From RDXT01 sp033765305 (GTDB lineage: Bacteria > Bacteroidota > Bacteroidia > J057), in assembly GCA_033765305.1 (NCBI GenBank), contig JANRID010000018.1, positions 255,606 to 319,605 on the forward strand: DNA of 64,000 bases. Reading direction: 5' to 3'. The position numbers and the translations under genes were made by a program. Positions 54,511-63,148 of this stretch are shown here, in pieces (position 1 is the stretch's first letter; each line of letters begins with the position of its first letter). Under the pieces are notes generated by a model, which worked only from the letters and a program-made list of their open reading frames with translations, was not told the origin of the DNA and searched no databases.

Positions 54511-55332
54511 ATGACGGATTGGGACGAACTGCGATGGCAGGCCGAGGAGAACCTGCGCGAGGCATTCCGAACGATGGCACGTTACAGCGCCGACGGAGCG
54601 GTGCTGGAGGTGGATCACGCCTGCCATATCGCGACCGGCGTTCCCAACGCCTTTTTCAACCCGGTGTTCCTCTATCGTACGCCCGACGACGTGGAGAATT
54701 TTCTGCGCCGGGTTCAGGCGTTTTTCGAGGCGCGGGGAGGTCTCCCCTGGTCGCTGATCATCCTCCAGTACGAAGAGAACCTGCCGATGCTGTCGTCGGA
54801 TCGGATCCGGGACGCCGGGCTTTGCGCGGCCGGGAGCGTTCCGCTCGTCGTTCGCAGCACGCAAAGGGACGCCGGATGGCCGAGGGTTCACCCGCAGATC
54901 AATATTCAACGGGTGGACGATTATGACTCTCTCGGAGACCACCGCGAGACGCTCGCTCAGTCCTTCGGTTTACCCGGCTACGTGGCGGATATGCTGTTCA
55001 GCGAGTCGCCTCCCCCGACGATGCGCGCCTATGTCGCCTACTACCAGGGCGAAGCCGTAGGCACGGCGGCCATGCTGGCGGCGGCGGGAATCGCCGGTCT
55101 GTACAATCTCGGCGTCGTGCCGGGGATGCGCGGTCGCGGGATCGGCACGGCGCTGGTCCGCCACGTTCTGGACGAAGCCTGCTGGGAGTGCGGCATGAGC
55201 GATTGTGTCGCCCAGGTTCCCCGTCCGGCCCTCTCCCTCTTCCGTCAACTCGGGTTCGATCGTCTGGGCGTCTGCGCCCGCTACACCGAGCCTCAACATC
55301 TCCCGCCCGAGGAGGGCAAACGCCGCAACTGA
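54511..55332 (+). CDS. GNAT-family N-acetyltransferase
   Basis: A 273-residue protein whose C-terminal half is a GNAT domain: acetyl-CoA motif A is NLGVVPGMRGRGIGTALVRH, and the last strand is LSLFRQLGFDRLGVCARY. The N-terminal 130 residues are an unassigned, perhaps also GNAT-derived, domain. Substrate unknown. Confidence 0.82.
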   Translation: MTDWDELRWQAEENLREAFRTMARYSADGAVLEVDHACHIATGVPNAFFNPVFLYRTPDDVENFLRRVQAFFEARGGLPWSLIILQYEENLPMLSSDRIRDAGLCAAGSVPLVVRSTQRDAGWPRVHPQINIQRVDDYDSLGDHRETLAQSFGLPGYVADMLFSESPPPTMRAYVAYYQGEAVGTAAMLAAAGIAGLYNLGVVPGMRGRGIGTALVRHVLDEACWECGMSDCVAQVPRPALSLFRQLGFDRLGVCARYTEPQHLPPEEGKRRN

Positions 55333-55368
55333 CGCCGGGAGCGCCGGAGGCTTCCGTTCCCCGCCGGG

Positions 55369-56394
55369 TCAATCGGTATCGAACCGAAGACCGATCTCGC
55401 GTCGCCAGGCATCGAGCGCTTTCTGCTGGCCCAGACTGTCGGCCCAGGTCATCGCCGGCGACGGCGCTTCGCGGCGGTCGTAATACTGTTCGACCAGATC
55501 CACCTCGCGGGTATAAAGGCCCGGTCCGCCCGGCAGGAGGATCGTTTCCGGTTCCTTCCCGTCCCGATGCAGGACGAAGGACATCTCCTCCCCCGCCTTG
55601 CGGCCCGGGAACCAGGGAGTCGGCACCTGCAGGTTCCCCTCCGTTCCCCAGATCGAAACGCCGTTGGGAACGCTCACCTGCGTGGCGCAGACCAGGTTGG
55701 CCGTGATACCGCCTTCGAACGCCACCGTCGCCATCGCCCACTCATCGACCCGGCTCACTTCCCCGATATGTCCCGCACCCCGGACCGAGATCGGATCGGC
55801 GAAATCCTTCCCGTGCGCCGCCCCGGCGATCAGTCGCGCCATCGACATCGTATAACAGCCGACATCCATGATTCCGCCGCCGCCCGCTTCGTTTTGCAGA
55901 CGGATGTTCTCATACTTCGGTCCCATCCGGTAACAGAACGTGGCCTGGATCATGCGGACCTCGCCGATCGCCTTCTCGCGCACCAGTTCGACCAGTTTTG
56001 CCGTCTGCGGGCTGCAGCGGTACATGAACGCTTCCAGGAAAAAGACGTCGTGCTGACGAACGGCGGCGATCATCGCCTCCACTTCCTCCGCGTTCATTCC
56101 GAGCGGTTTTTCGCAGAGAATGTGTTTACCGGCGGCCGCGGCCTTTACCGTCCATTCCCGATGCAGGTGGTTGGGCAAAGAGATATACACGGCATCGATA
56201 TCAGGGTCCTGCAGCAGGGCGTCATAGTGGCCGTAGCGACGTTCCGCGCCGTACTTTTCACCGAATTCCTCGGCGGTCTCGTCCTTGCGACTGCCGACGG
56301 CCAGCAGCGTGGCCGTCTCCGATTCCCGAATCGCCTCCGCCAGAACGCGGGCGATCATCCCGGTCCCGAGGATTCCCCATTTCAGCGTTGCCAT
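55369..56394 (-). CDS. Gfo/Idh/MocA-family oxidoreductase
   Basis: A 341-residue NAD(P)-dependent dehydrogenase. The Rossmann start is WGILGTGMIARVLAEAI, the conserved EKP motif is in HILCEKPLGMNAEEVEAM, and the C-terminal domain has GGGGIMDVGCYTM. Such enzymes oxidise or epimerise sugars and related polyols; the substrate is not evident. A GGAGGAG site lies just before the start. The start overlaps the 3' end of recQ by 137 nt in another frame. Confidence 0.9.
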   Translation of the reverse strand: MATLKWGILGTGMIARVLAEAIRESETATLLAVGSRKDETAEEFGEKYGAERRYGHYDALLQDPDIDAVYISLPNHLHREWTVKAAAAGKHILCEKPLGMNAEEVEAMIAAVRQHDVFFLEAFMYRCSPQTAKLVELVREKAIGEVRMIQATFCYRMGPKYENIRLQNEAGGGGIMDVGCYTMSMARLIAGAAHGKDFADPISVRGAGHIGEVSRVDEWAMATVAFEGGITANLVCATQVSVPNGVSIWGTEGNLQVPTPWFPGRKAGEEMSFVLHRDGKEPETILLPGGPGLYTREVDLVEQYYDRREAPSPAMTWADSLGQQKALDAWRREIGLRFDTD

Positions 56395-58414
56395 CGTTCT
56401 CCTCCGTCGATTTCCGATTGCGACGACTCACCGGTTCCTCGCCGTCCGCTCTTTCTCCTGCCAGACTCTCTCGAACAACGGCGAACGGGACCGTTTCGCA
56501 GGCGCCGAACCGGGAGTGACGGTGGAGTTTGTGCCGGGTCAGGGCGGGCGAGGTCAATCCGCAAAGGAACCGTGCGATCTGTCGGTCCTCCCCCAGAGCC
56601 TCCGGATACTCCTGGCGCAGCGCTGCGACCTCCTCACGCAGACCCGCGTCGAGGACGGAGCTTTCCGCCTCCCCGGCGTTCTCCGTCTCTCCGGTCGAAA
56701 ACGAGGTAAACGAGGCGGCACGGCGGACTTTGCAGAACGTACAATGTCCGCACGGCTCGGAACGCCGTTCGCCGAAGTAGCGTGTCAGCGCATTGACCTG
56801 ACATTCCGCCAGGGTCACCAGATCGAGCACCTGACGTATCCGGGCGATATCGCCCGTCTCTCGCGCCTCGAACCGTCCCATCAGATCCTCGGCGAGCGAT
56901 CCGGGGTTTTCGACCTCCCGCAAACGGGTATAGGTCTGGCGGGCGTCGGTCGCGCGCAGTTCGATCAGTCCTCGCTCCTCCATCACTTCCAGGGCGCGAA
57001 CGATCCGTGTTCGCTCCGTCCCCGTCGCTTCCGCCGCCGTCTCGGGATCGAGGCCGAACCAGACCCGTCCCTTCTTCGCCACGGCGAACAGTTGGCCGAC
57101 CAGTTCGCCCGACGTTCCCGGAAACTCGGCCGCCACCCCCTCCGGCGTCCTTCCTTCCGTCGGGCGAAACTCATACCCGGCGTACCGCGGCGTCCCCTGC
57201 TTCAGCACGCCCTGGAGTTCGAGGTAGGTCAGAGCGGTTTTCAATACCAGCGGACGAACATCGTGCCGTTGCGAGAGGTCGTACAACGAGACATCGAACG
57301 TCGTTCCCCTCGCCAGAAGATCCTCGACCAGATGCCTTAACGCGGACAGCGACGGCGTATCCCCGTAGCTGAAGTTTTCGAGGACCGGAACATCCTCCGG
57401 GCAGGCAAACATCTCCACGATGGCGGTCTTTCCGTCGCGCCCGGCTCTTCCGATCTCCTGCGAATACGATTCCAGCGATTTCGGCAGGTTGTAATGGTAG
57501 ACGTACCGGACATCGGCGCGGTCGATCCCCATGCCGAATGCGATGGTGGCGACGACGATTCCCCGTTCGGAGGTCATCCACGTCTCCTGAACGGCGGTTC
57601 TTTCTTCGTTTTCCATTCCCGCATGGTAGGCCTGAGCCGGGTACCCGTTCTCCCGCAGGAGAGCGGCGACCCGTTCCGCCGTCTTCTGAAGCGTCACGTA
57701 GAGGATGGTCGGTCCCGGCGGGCGTTTCGCCAGTCGGGCGAGCAGCAGTTCGTCACGACGGGAAGCGGTCACGGGTGTCGTCGCCAGCAGCAGATTCGGA
57801 CGGTAGAACCCGGTGACGACGGCATCCTCCGGGGCGATATCGAACGCCTGACGGATATGTTCCGCGACCGAGGGGGTGGCGGTCGCCGTCAGGCAGAGGA
57901 CGCGTTCGACGTTCAGGTCGCGGGCCGTCTCCGCCAGTTTCAAATAGTCCGGTCGAAAGTTGTGCCCCCATTCGGAGATGCAGTGGGCCTCATCCACCGC
58001 GAAAAGGGCGAGACGAAGCCGCCGGAGTCGTCCCAGAAACCGCTCGTTATTGAACCGTTCGGGCGAGACATAGAGGAGTCGCAGGGTGCCGTCCTGCATT
58101 CCCTGTTCCGTCGCTCTCTGTTCGTCCCGGCTCAGGGTGGAATCGAGTCGGGCGGCGGCGATTCCGCGCCTGGTCAGAAAATCGATCTGATCCTTCATCA
58201 GCGCAATGAGGGGCGAGATCACGACCGTCAATCCGGGCAGGAGCAGGGCGGGCAGCTGGTAGCAGAGCGACTTCCCGCTACCGGTCGGAAAAACGGCGAG
58301 CGCGGACCGTCCGGCCAGCAGGGCGGAGATCACCGCTTCCTGTCCGGGTCGAAAATCGGAAAAGCCGAAACGCTGCCGCAGAACGGAGATCGGCGCGTCC
58401 TCCCGGTTCGCCAT
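56258..58414 (-). CDS. recQ: ATP-dependent DNA helicase RecQ
   Basis: A 718-residue RecQ helicase. Motifs: FPTGSGKSLCYQLPALLLPG (I), VDEAHCISEWGHNFRPDY (II with RecQ aromatic loop), LTATATPS (III), VATIAFGMGIDRADVRYVYH (V) and QEIGRAGRDGK (VI). The RQC region holds the zinc site (CQVNALTRYFGE, CGHCTFC). A typical HRDC domain is not clear. The last about 45 residues run into the Gfo/Idh gene in another frame and look unlike protein (DRDDRPRSGGG), which suggests a lost stop or a frameshift near 56400. Confidence 0.93.
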   Translation of the reverse strand: MANREDAPISVLRQRFGFSDFRPGQEAVISALLAGRSALAVFPTGSGKSLCYQLPALLLPGLTVVISPLIALMKDQIDFLTRRGIAAARLDSTLSRDEQRATEQGMQDGTLRLLYVSPERFNNERFLGRLRRLRLALFAVDEAHCISEWGHNFRPDYLKLAETARDLNVERVLCLTATATPSVAEHIRQAFDIAPEDAVVTGFYRPNLLLATTPVTASRRDELLLARLAKRPPGPTILYVTLQKTAERVAALLRENGYPAQAYHAGMENEERTAVQETWMTSERGIVVATIAFGMGIDRADVRYVYHYNLPKSLESYSQEIGRAGRDGKTAIVEMFACPEDVPVLENFSYGDTPSLSALRHLVEDLLARGTTFDVSLYDLSQRHDVRPLVLKTALTYLELQGVLKQGTPRYAGYEFRPTEGRTPEGVAAEFPGTSGELVGQLFAVAKKGRVWFGLDPETAAEATGTERTRIVRALEVMEERGLIELRATDARQTYTRLREVENPGSLAEDLMGRFEARETGDIARIRQVLDLVTLAECQVNALTRYFGERRSEPCGHCTFCKVRRAASFTSFSTGETENAGEAESSVLDAGLREEVAALRQEYPEALGEDRQIARFLCGLTSPALTRHKLHRHSRFGACETVPFAVVRESLAGERADGEEPVSRRNRKSTEENDGNAEMGNPRDRDDRPRSGGGDSGIGDGHAAGRRQSQGRDRRGIR

Positions 58415-58466
58415 ACGCAGAGATCCTTTCGCAGAACCTCAGTATACCCCACACCCCGCCCGGACC

Positions 58467-58495
58467 TTGACATGATGCGGTTCCGGCGATAGGAT
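58467..58495 (+). promoter_or_regulatory. Promoter of tRNA-Leu
   Basis: TTGACA (58467-58472), a 17-nt spacer and TAGGAT (58490-58495), 11 nt before the tRNA. Confidence 0.75.
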
Positions 58496-58506
58496 ATGCG
58501 TCGTGC

Positions 58507-58588
58507 GCCGAGGTGGCGAAATTGGCAGACGCGCACGTTTGAGGGGCGTGTGGAGCAATCCATACGGGTTCAAGTCCCGTCCTCGGCA
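58507..58588 (+). tRNA. tRNA-Leu (anticodon GAG)
   Basis: A full cloverleaf with the long class II variable arm. The acceptor stem GCCGAGG pairs with CCTCGGC (58581-58587), discriminator A58588. Anticodon stem CACGT/GCGTG encloses loop TTGAGGG, anticodon GAG, reading CUC and CUU. Variable arm TGGA-GCAA-TCCA; T-arm ACGGG-TTCAAGT-CCCGT. CCA is not encoded. Confidence 0.95.
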
Positions 58589-58598
58589 TATCAAGGAG

Positions 58599-58668
58599 GT
58601 GTTGGGTGTTGGGTTTCGGGCGTCAGGCCGGACCCGCCCTCAGGGTTTCGCCTGACACCTGACACCCG
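58599..58668. repeat. Imperfect inverted repeat between tRNA-Leu and the ADA-like gene
   Basis: The left arm contains GGTGTTGGGTGTTGGG and GCGTCAGGC; the right arm is GCCTGACACCTGACACCC. The inner pairing GTCAGGC/GCCTGAC is exact. It resembles REP-type intergenic hairpins rather than an intrinsic terminator, as no U-tract follows. Confidence 0.5.
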
Positions 58669-58683
58669 CCCCCCTCACCGACC

Positions 58684-59700
58684 ATGAACTTCCCCGACCT
58701 TCATCGTCATCTGGGCGGCGCGACCCACCCGCGTATCCTCTGGGGTTTCATTACCAAGCACGGCTGCGACCGACCGGCGAGCCAGGAGTTACTGCGGCGT
58801 TTCCCCACCTATGAGGCGTTCGCCCACGAGTTCAACCGCCCCTTCGTCGATCTGGCCGACTACCTGACCGTCCACCATCTCGTCGAGGCGTTGCAGGCGC
58901 AGGATGTCCCGTATTTCACCCATCGGGCGGTTCGCGGCGCGGCGGTGTTCGAATCGGTGGATTACCTGGAAATCCGGTTTAATCCCTATAAACGGACCCC
59001 GCGTGGCCTTCCCGATGCGGAACGCCGCGCCCTGATGGCCGACATCGCCCGGCAGGTGATTCACGCCGCCCGCACCGAATTCCCGATCACCGCCCGCTTT
59101 ATCCTCTGCATGGATCGCGGTTTCCCCTACGATCTGAACCGGGCGATCCTGAAGCTGGCCGAATGGCTGCCGGAGGTTAACGCCGTCGACCTGGCCGGTC
59201 CTTACCAGCCGGGCGGCCCAACCATCGCCGAGTGGGAAGCTCTCTATTCCGAGGCGAAACAGCGCGGCCTGAAAACGACCGCCCATATGGCGGAAAGCGA
59301 CCGCGAGGATGTCCACCCGAACCTCTTCCCGCATCTGGACCGGATCGGACACGGGATACAGATCGCGATGCATCACCCGCACCACCTGGCGGAACTGGCC
59401 GAGCGCGGAATCTGCCTGGAAGTCTGTCCGACCACCTACCTGCGGACCAATACCCTGCGCGACCTGTCCGAGCTTCGGCCGGTTTTCGAACGATGCGCGG
59501 CGGCAGGCGTCCCGCTGACCGTGGCGACCGATAACCCGGCATTGCATGGGGAGGCGGGTGGTATCGTCGGGCAGTACGAAGCGCTGGTCCGCGCCGAGGT
59601 GATCCATTTCAACGATATTCTGCGTTATGCGGCGCTCGGATATCGTCATGCGTTCGACACGGCCGCCGCCGAGGGACAACTCGCTGCCGGGCATCCCTGA
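58684..59700 (+). CDS. Adenosine deaminase-like amidohydrolase
   Basis: A 338-residue TIM-barrel deaminase. Metal and active-site motifs: DLHRHLGG (HxHLxG), a central TAHMAESD in the place of HAGE, DRIGHGIQ and VATDNPALHG. The family deaminates adenosine, adenine or related purines; the HMAES variant makes the precise substrate uncertain. It starts MNFPDLHRHLGG with no Shine-Dalgarno. Confidence 0.82.
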   Translation: MNFPDLHRHLGGATHPRILWGFITKHGCDRPASQELLRRFPTYEAFAHEFNRPFVDLADYLTVHHLVEALQAQDVPYFTHRAVRGAAVFESVDYLEIRFNPYKRTPRGLPDAERRALMADIARQVIHAARTEFPITARFILCMDRGFPYDLNRAILKLAEWLPEVNAVDLAGPYQPGGPTIAEWEALYSEAKQRGLKTTAHMAESDREDVHPNLFPHLDRIGHGIQIAMHHPHHLAELAERGICLEVCPTTYLRTNTLRDLSELRPVFERCAAAGVPLTVATDNPALHGEAGGIVGQYEALVRAEVIHFNDILRYAALGYRHAFDTAAAEGQLAAGHP

Positions 59701-59735
59701 AGATTTGCGGGCGCGCGTGCTACAATAAAATCAAC

Positions 59736-60470
59736 ATGGCACATTTTCAGCGGGCGATTCTGGTCGGCGCGTCGTCGGGAATCGGGGCGGAGTTGGCGCG
59801 GCAACTGGCCGCGGACGGTTGCCGTCTGGCGCTCCTGGCGCGCCGGGAAGCCGAGTTATCCGCTCTGGCCGAGGAAATCGGAACGACCGGACCTCTTATT
59901 TACCCTCACGATGTCCGCGATTACGACGCGGTCCCCGCCCTGTTCCAGACGATCTGTCACGATCTGGGCGGCCTCGATCTGTTCCTCTATGTCGCCGGGG
60001 TGATGCCGCCGGTCGCCGAGGATGAATACACCTTTGCCAAGGACCGCCTCACGGTCGAGGTGAACCTGCTCGGGGCGATGGCCTGGTGCAACGAAGCCGC
60101 ACAGCGTTTCGCCGCCGTGAAGGAGGGCACTCTGGTAGGTATCGGATCGGTGGCCGGCGACCGGGGACGGCGCGGCAATCCGGCCTATGCCGCGTCGAAA
60201 GCGGCTCTGGATACCTACCTGGAAGCTCTGCGAAACCGCACCGGGCAGCATGGCGTTCGCGTGGTCACCATCAAACCCGGCCCGGTACGCACACCGATGA
60301 CCGAAGGTCTCTCGATGCCGATGATGATTCCGGCGGCGGACGCGGCCCGTCAGATTCTCCACGCGGCCGAACGGGGCGTCGTCACCGCCTACGTTCCCGC
60401 CCAATGGCGTTACATCATGGGCGTGATCCGCTCCATCCCGTCGCCGATCTTCCAAAAGCTCAATTTCTAA
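59736..60470 (+). CDS. dprE2: SDR oxidoreductase, DprE2-like
   Basis: A 244-residue short-chain dehydrogenase. NAD(P) motif VGASSGIGAELARQL, catalytic Tyr-Lys in YAASKAALDTYLEALR. The C-terminus 'AQWRYIMGVIRSIPSPIFQK' closely follows the DprE2 ending 'AFRYVMMVLRHIPRSIFRK'. DprE2 reduces the keto intermediate that DprE1 makes from decaprenylphosphoryl ribose, giving the arabinose donor. It is directly upstream of a DprE1-like gene (8-nt gap). A TACAAT box (59721-59726) lies 9 nt before the ATG, so the mRNA may be almost leaderless. Confidence 0.68.
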   Translation: MAHFQRAILVGASSGIGAELARQLAADGCRLALLARREAELSALAEEIGTTGPLIYPHDVRDYDAVPALFQTICHDLGGLDLFLYVAGVMPPVAEDEYTFAKDRLTVEVNLLGAMAWCNEAAQRFAAVKEGTLVGIGSVAGDRGRRGNPAYAASKAALDTYLEALRNRTGQHGVRVVTIKPGPVRTPMTEGLSMPMMIPAADAARQILHAAERGVVTAYVPAQWRYIMGVIRSIPSPIFQKLNF

Positions 60471-60478
60471 GGAGTTCG

Positions 60479-61909
60479 ATGCGTCTTCTGCCAGTACTGC
60501 CATCCGAACGGCTGGAGCGGGTCTCCGGTTGGGGCGAAGCCGTGTCCGGGGCAGCCTATGTTTACCGTCCGTCCACCCCGGAGGGTATCCGTCAGGTGTT
60601 CGAAACCGCCCGGATGACCGGTCGGTTCGTGGGCTTGCGCGGCGCCGGACGGTCGTATGGCGATGCCGCGATGGCGTCCGAAAACCTCTGCCTCGATCTC
60701 ACCCGGATGAACCGTATTCTCGAATGGAACCCGGAAACGGGAATCATCACGGTCGAGGCGGGAGTGACCATCCGTCAAATGTGGCAGTTTATCCTGGGAG
60801 ACGGCTGGTGGCCGCCGGTCGTTTCCGGGACGATGTTTCCGACGACCGGGGGCGTCGCCGCCATGAATATCCACGGCAAGAACCATTTCGCCCTGGGTTC
60901 GTGGGGAGAGCACGTCCTGAAGTTCGATCTGTTGCTGCCCTCCGGCGAGAGGGTCTGCTGCTCCCCGACCCTGAACGCCGATCTTTTCCATTCCGTTCTC
61001 GGCGGGTTCGGAATGCTCGGGGTGATCACCGCCCTGACCATGAAGATGAAAAGGGTCCACTCGGGTTACCTGAAGGTCGAACCGTTGCCGGTCGCCGGTT
61101 GGGAGGAGATGTTCTCCGAGTTCGCCCGCCGCGCGGATCGCTCCGACTATCTGGTCGGATGGGTGGACGCCTTCGCCGCCGGTCCGCAGGCCGGACGCGG
61201 TCAGATCCACCAGGCCAACTATCTTGCCCCCGGCGAGGACCCCGCGCCGACGCAATCGCTGCGTGTCGAAAACCAGGAACTGCCGGAGACGTTGTTCGGC
61301 CTGGTTCCGAAATCCATCCTCTGGCGATTCATTCAGCCGTTCCTGAACGATACCGGGGTGCGCGCGATCAATACCGCCAAATACTTTACCTCAGTACGCA
61401 ATCGGAAAACCCATCCGCAGTCCCATGCCGGCTTCCATTTCCTGCTGGATTACATTCCGGACTGGAAGCGTGCGTACGGTCGCGGAGGTCTGATCCAGTA
61501 CCAGAGCTTTGTCCCGAAAGAGACCGCGCTGGACTGCTATCGCGAGCAGATCGCCCTCTGTCAGCGGCGCGGGATCGTTCCGTATCTGGCCGTCTTCAAA
61601 CAGCACCGCCCGACGCCGTTCCTGATGAACTACACGCCGGACGGCTTTTCTCTGGCGCTGGATTTCCGGGTTACCCCCGCCCGTCGAAAGGCGCTCTGGG
61701 AACTGACGGCGGACCTGGATCGGATCGTCCTGGATGCCGGCGGGAACTTCTACTTTGCCAAGGATGCGACGCTTCATCCGTCGCGCCTGGCCGGGTTTCG
61801 GAGCGAGGAACGATACCGCCGGTTCGTGGAAATCAAGCAGCGGACGGACCCGGAGAACCTTTTGCAGACCGACCTGTTCCGTCGTCTCTTTGCGCCCGGG
61901 GCCGGTTAA
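60479..61909 (+). CDS. dprE1: FAD-linked oxidase, DprE1-like
   Basis: A 476-residue VAO-fold flavoprotein. The FAD-binding motifs GLRGAGRSYGDAAMA and 'NIHGKNHFALGSWGEHV' match DprE1 (there 'DIHGKNHHSAGSFGNHV'); the substrate region RAYGRGGLIQYQSFVPKE and the active-site lysine in YFAKDATLHP are also kept. DprE1 oxidises decaprenylphosphoryl ribose at C2'. The start at 60479 follows TAAGGAG and overlaps nothing. With the SDR it forms the same enzyme pair as in mycobacteria, in reversed order. Confidence 0.72.
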   Translation: MRLLPVLPSERLERVSGWGEAVSGAAYVYRPSTPEGIRQVFETARMTGRFVGLRGAGRSYGDAAMASENLCLDLTRMNRILEWNPETGIITVEAGVTIRQMWQFILGDGWWPPVVSGTMFPTTGGVAAMNIHGKNHFALGSWGEHVLKFDLLLPSGERVCCSPTLNADLFHSVLGGFGMLGVITALTMKMKRVHSGYLKVEPLPVAGWEEMFSEFARRADRSDYLVGWVDAFAAGPQAGRGQIHQANYLAPGEDPAPTQSLRVENQELPETLFGLVPKSILWRFIQPFLNDTGVRAINTAKYFTSVRNRKTHPQSHAGFHFLLDYIPDWKRAYGRGGLIQYQSFVPKETALDCYREQIALCQRRGIVPYLAVFKQHRPTPFLMNYTPDGFSLALDFRVTPARRKALWELTADLDRIVLDAGGNFYFAKDATLHPSRLAGFRSEERYRRFVEIKQRTDPENLLQTDLFRRLFAPGAG

Positions 61910-61929
61910 AATCGAGAAACCATCCGGCT

Positions 61930-61959
61930 CGCCCCGATAGCCGAACGACGATCGGGGCG
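61930..61959. terminator. Convergent hairpin terminator
   Basis: A 9-bp stem, CGCCCCGAT (61930-61938) with ATCGGGGCG (61951-61959), between the convergent dprE1-like and desaturase genes; weak U-tracts on both sides. Confidence 0.5.
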
Positions 61960-61972
61960 GGCTTGTCGGCGG

Positions 61973-62998
61973 TCAGTTTCCGTAGAAATACACCCGATGG
62001 AAGACCGCCTGCTTCTGCCGGATCGCTTCCTCCTCCTGCCGATCGGCGATGGCGTCAGCATCCTCGCTCGGCAGTCCGGCTTCTTTCAGCTGTGTCCGGG
62101 AAATGCCCAGGTCTTCCAGAACGGGGCGTCGGATCTTTGCCAGATACATTTTGGGGCCGTAGATTCCGGCCGCTTCGATCTCCTCGCCTCGCTTTTCCCA
62201 TTCGGGAATCAGCGCATGCGCGGGCATGGCAAAATGTTCGAACACGAACCGGACATCGGAGATGGTTCCTTCGGGATCGAGCGCCAGGAACGCCTTGACG
62301 CCTTTTCGAAAGAAGTTGTAATGGGCGGACTCATCGGAGGAGACCCAGCGCAGGACGCGGGCCAGGGCCTCATCCTGTTCCTGCTCGGCGCGGCGGCGGA
62401 GATTGGTATAGTTCAGGCCGGTCGCCATCTCCTGGATCATCGTATAAATGATCATCTGGCGCGGGGTTTCGAAAGGCAGGTTCCATTCGGCACCCAGCAG
62501 CGCCCTCTCGAACGCCCGCACCTGCTCCTCGGTTCGCTTGCCGGAGCGCAGAAGCCACTCCTCCAGCACGATGGAGTGTTTCGACTCCTCATAGCCCCAG
62601 TTCGCCTGGAACAGGGCGCGTCCCCGGGAACGCCGGACCAGTTGCATGATCTTATGCGTGTAGTCGGGCAGATACATTTCGACGGCGGAGAACGACTCGA
62701 CGATGCGGGCGGTCAGTTCCGATGTGGCCGGATTGACCTTATCCCAGGGAATATCGCGCTCGATGCTCCACCGTCGACGCTCCTCCGCGTTTTTAAAGTA
62801 TTTCAGATAGCTGACGAAAAAAATCTCCTCGATTTGCGCCATGACCGTTCCCCGGCGCGGCGCCGCAGGCGTCTCATCCGGTCCGGCAAAGGCCGATTGG
62901 CTCCCGCGCCCTTCGGTCAGAATGCGATGCAGTTCCGCAGACTCGTCAGGCCGCCCGACCCGGTCGGAGGGTACCGTCTTGTCAGTTACCGTATTCAC
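61973..62998 (-). CDS. Acyl-ACP desaturase (ferritin-like di-iron)
   Basis: A 341-residue FA_desaturase_2-family protein. Di-iron ligands: Glu and His in GYEESKHSIVLEEW and SSDESAHYNFF, with Glu in SFSAVEMYLPDY. It would insert a double bond into acyl-ACP (soluble). The GTG start at 62998 adds a 52-residue low-complexity N-terminus; an ATG at 62842 (MAQIEEIFF), with a GGGGAA site, may be the true start and would give 289 residues. Confidence 0.85.
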   Translation of the reverse strand: MNTVTDKTVPSDRVGRPDESAELHRILTEGRGSQSAFAGPDETPAAPRRGTVMAQIEEIFFVSYLKYFKNAEERRRWSIERDIPWDKVNPATSELTARIVESFSAVEMYLPDYTHKIMQLVRRSRGRALFQANWGYEESKHSIVLEEWLLRSGKRTEEQVRAFERALLGAEWNLPFETPRQMIIYTMIQEMATGLNYTNLRRRAEQEQDEALARVLRWVSSDESAHYNFFRKGVKAFLALDPEGTISDVRFVFEHFAMPAHALIPEWEKRGEEIEAAGIYGPKMYLAKIRRPVLEDLGISRTQLKEAGLPSEDADAIADRQEEEAIRQKQAVFHRVYFYGN

Positions 62999-63148
62999 GT
63001 TTGGTCACACTTCCGGCAGGGCCTACTCCCGTGGGCGCGAGGTTAATCCTCGCAGACCGCTGCCACCTCGATTTGCCTTTTGTGCTCTATCCTATAGGAC
63101 GTCGTCGATGGTATCATAGGACCAACGACCTATTTTGCGCAGACTTTG

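Noticed and set aside
63080..63120. Palindrome TCCTATAGGA as an operator for the desaturase/isochorismatase pair
   Set aside because: One 10-bp palindrome near weak promoter-like bases is not enough to call a regulator site.
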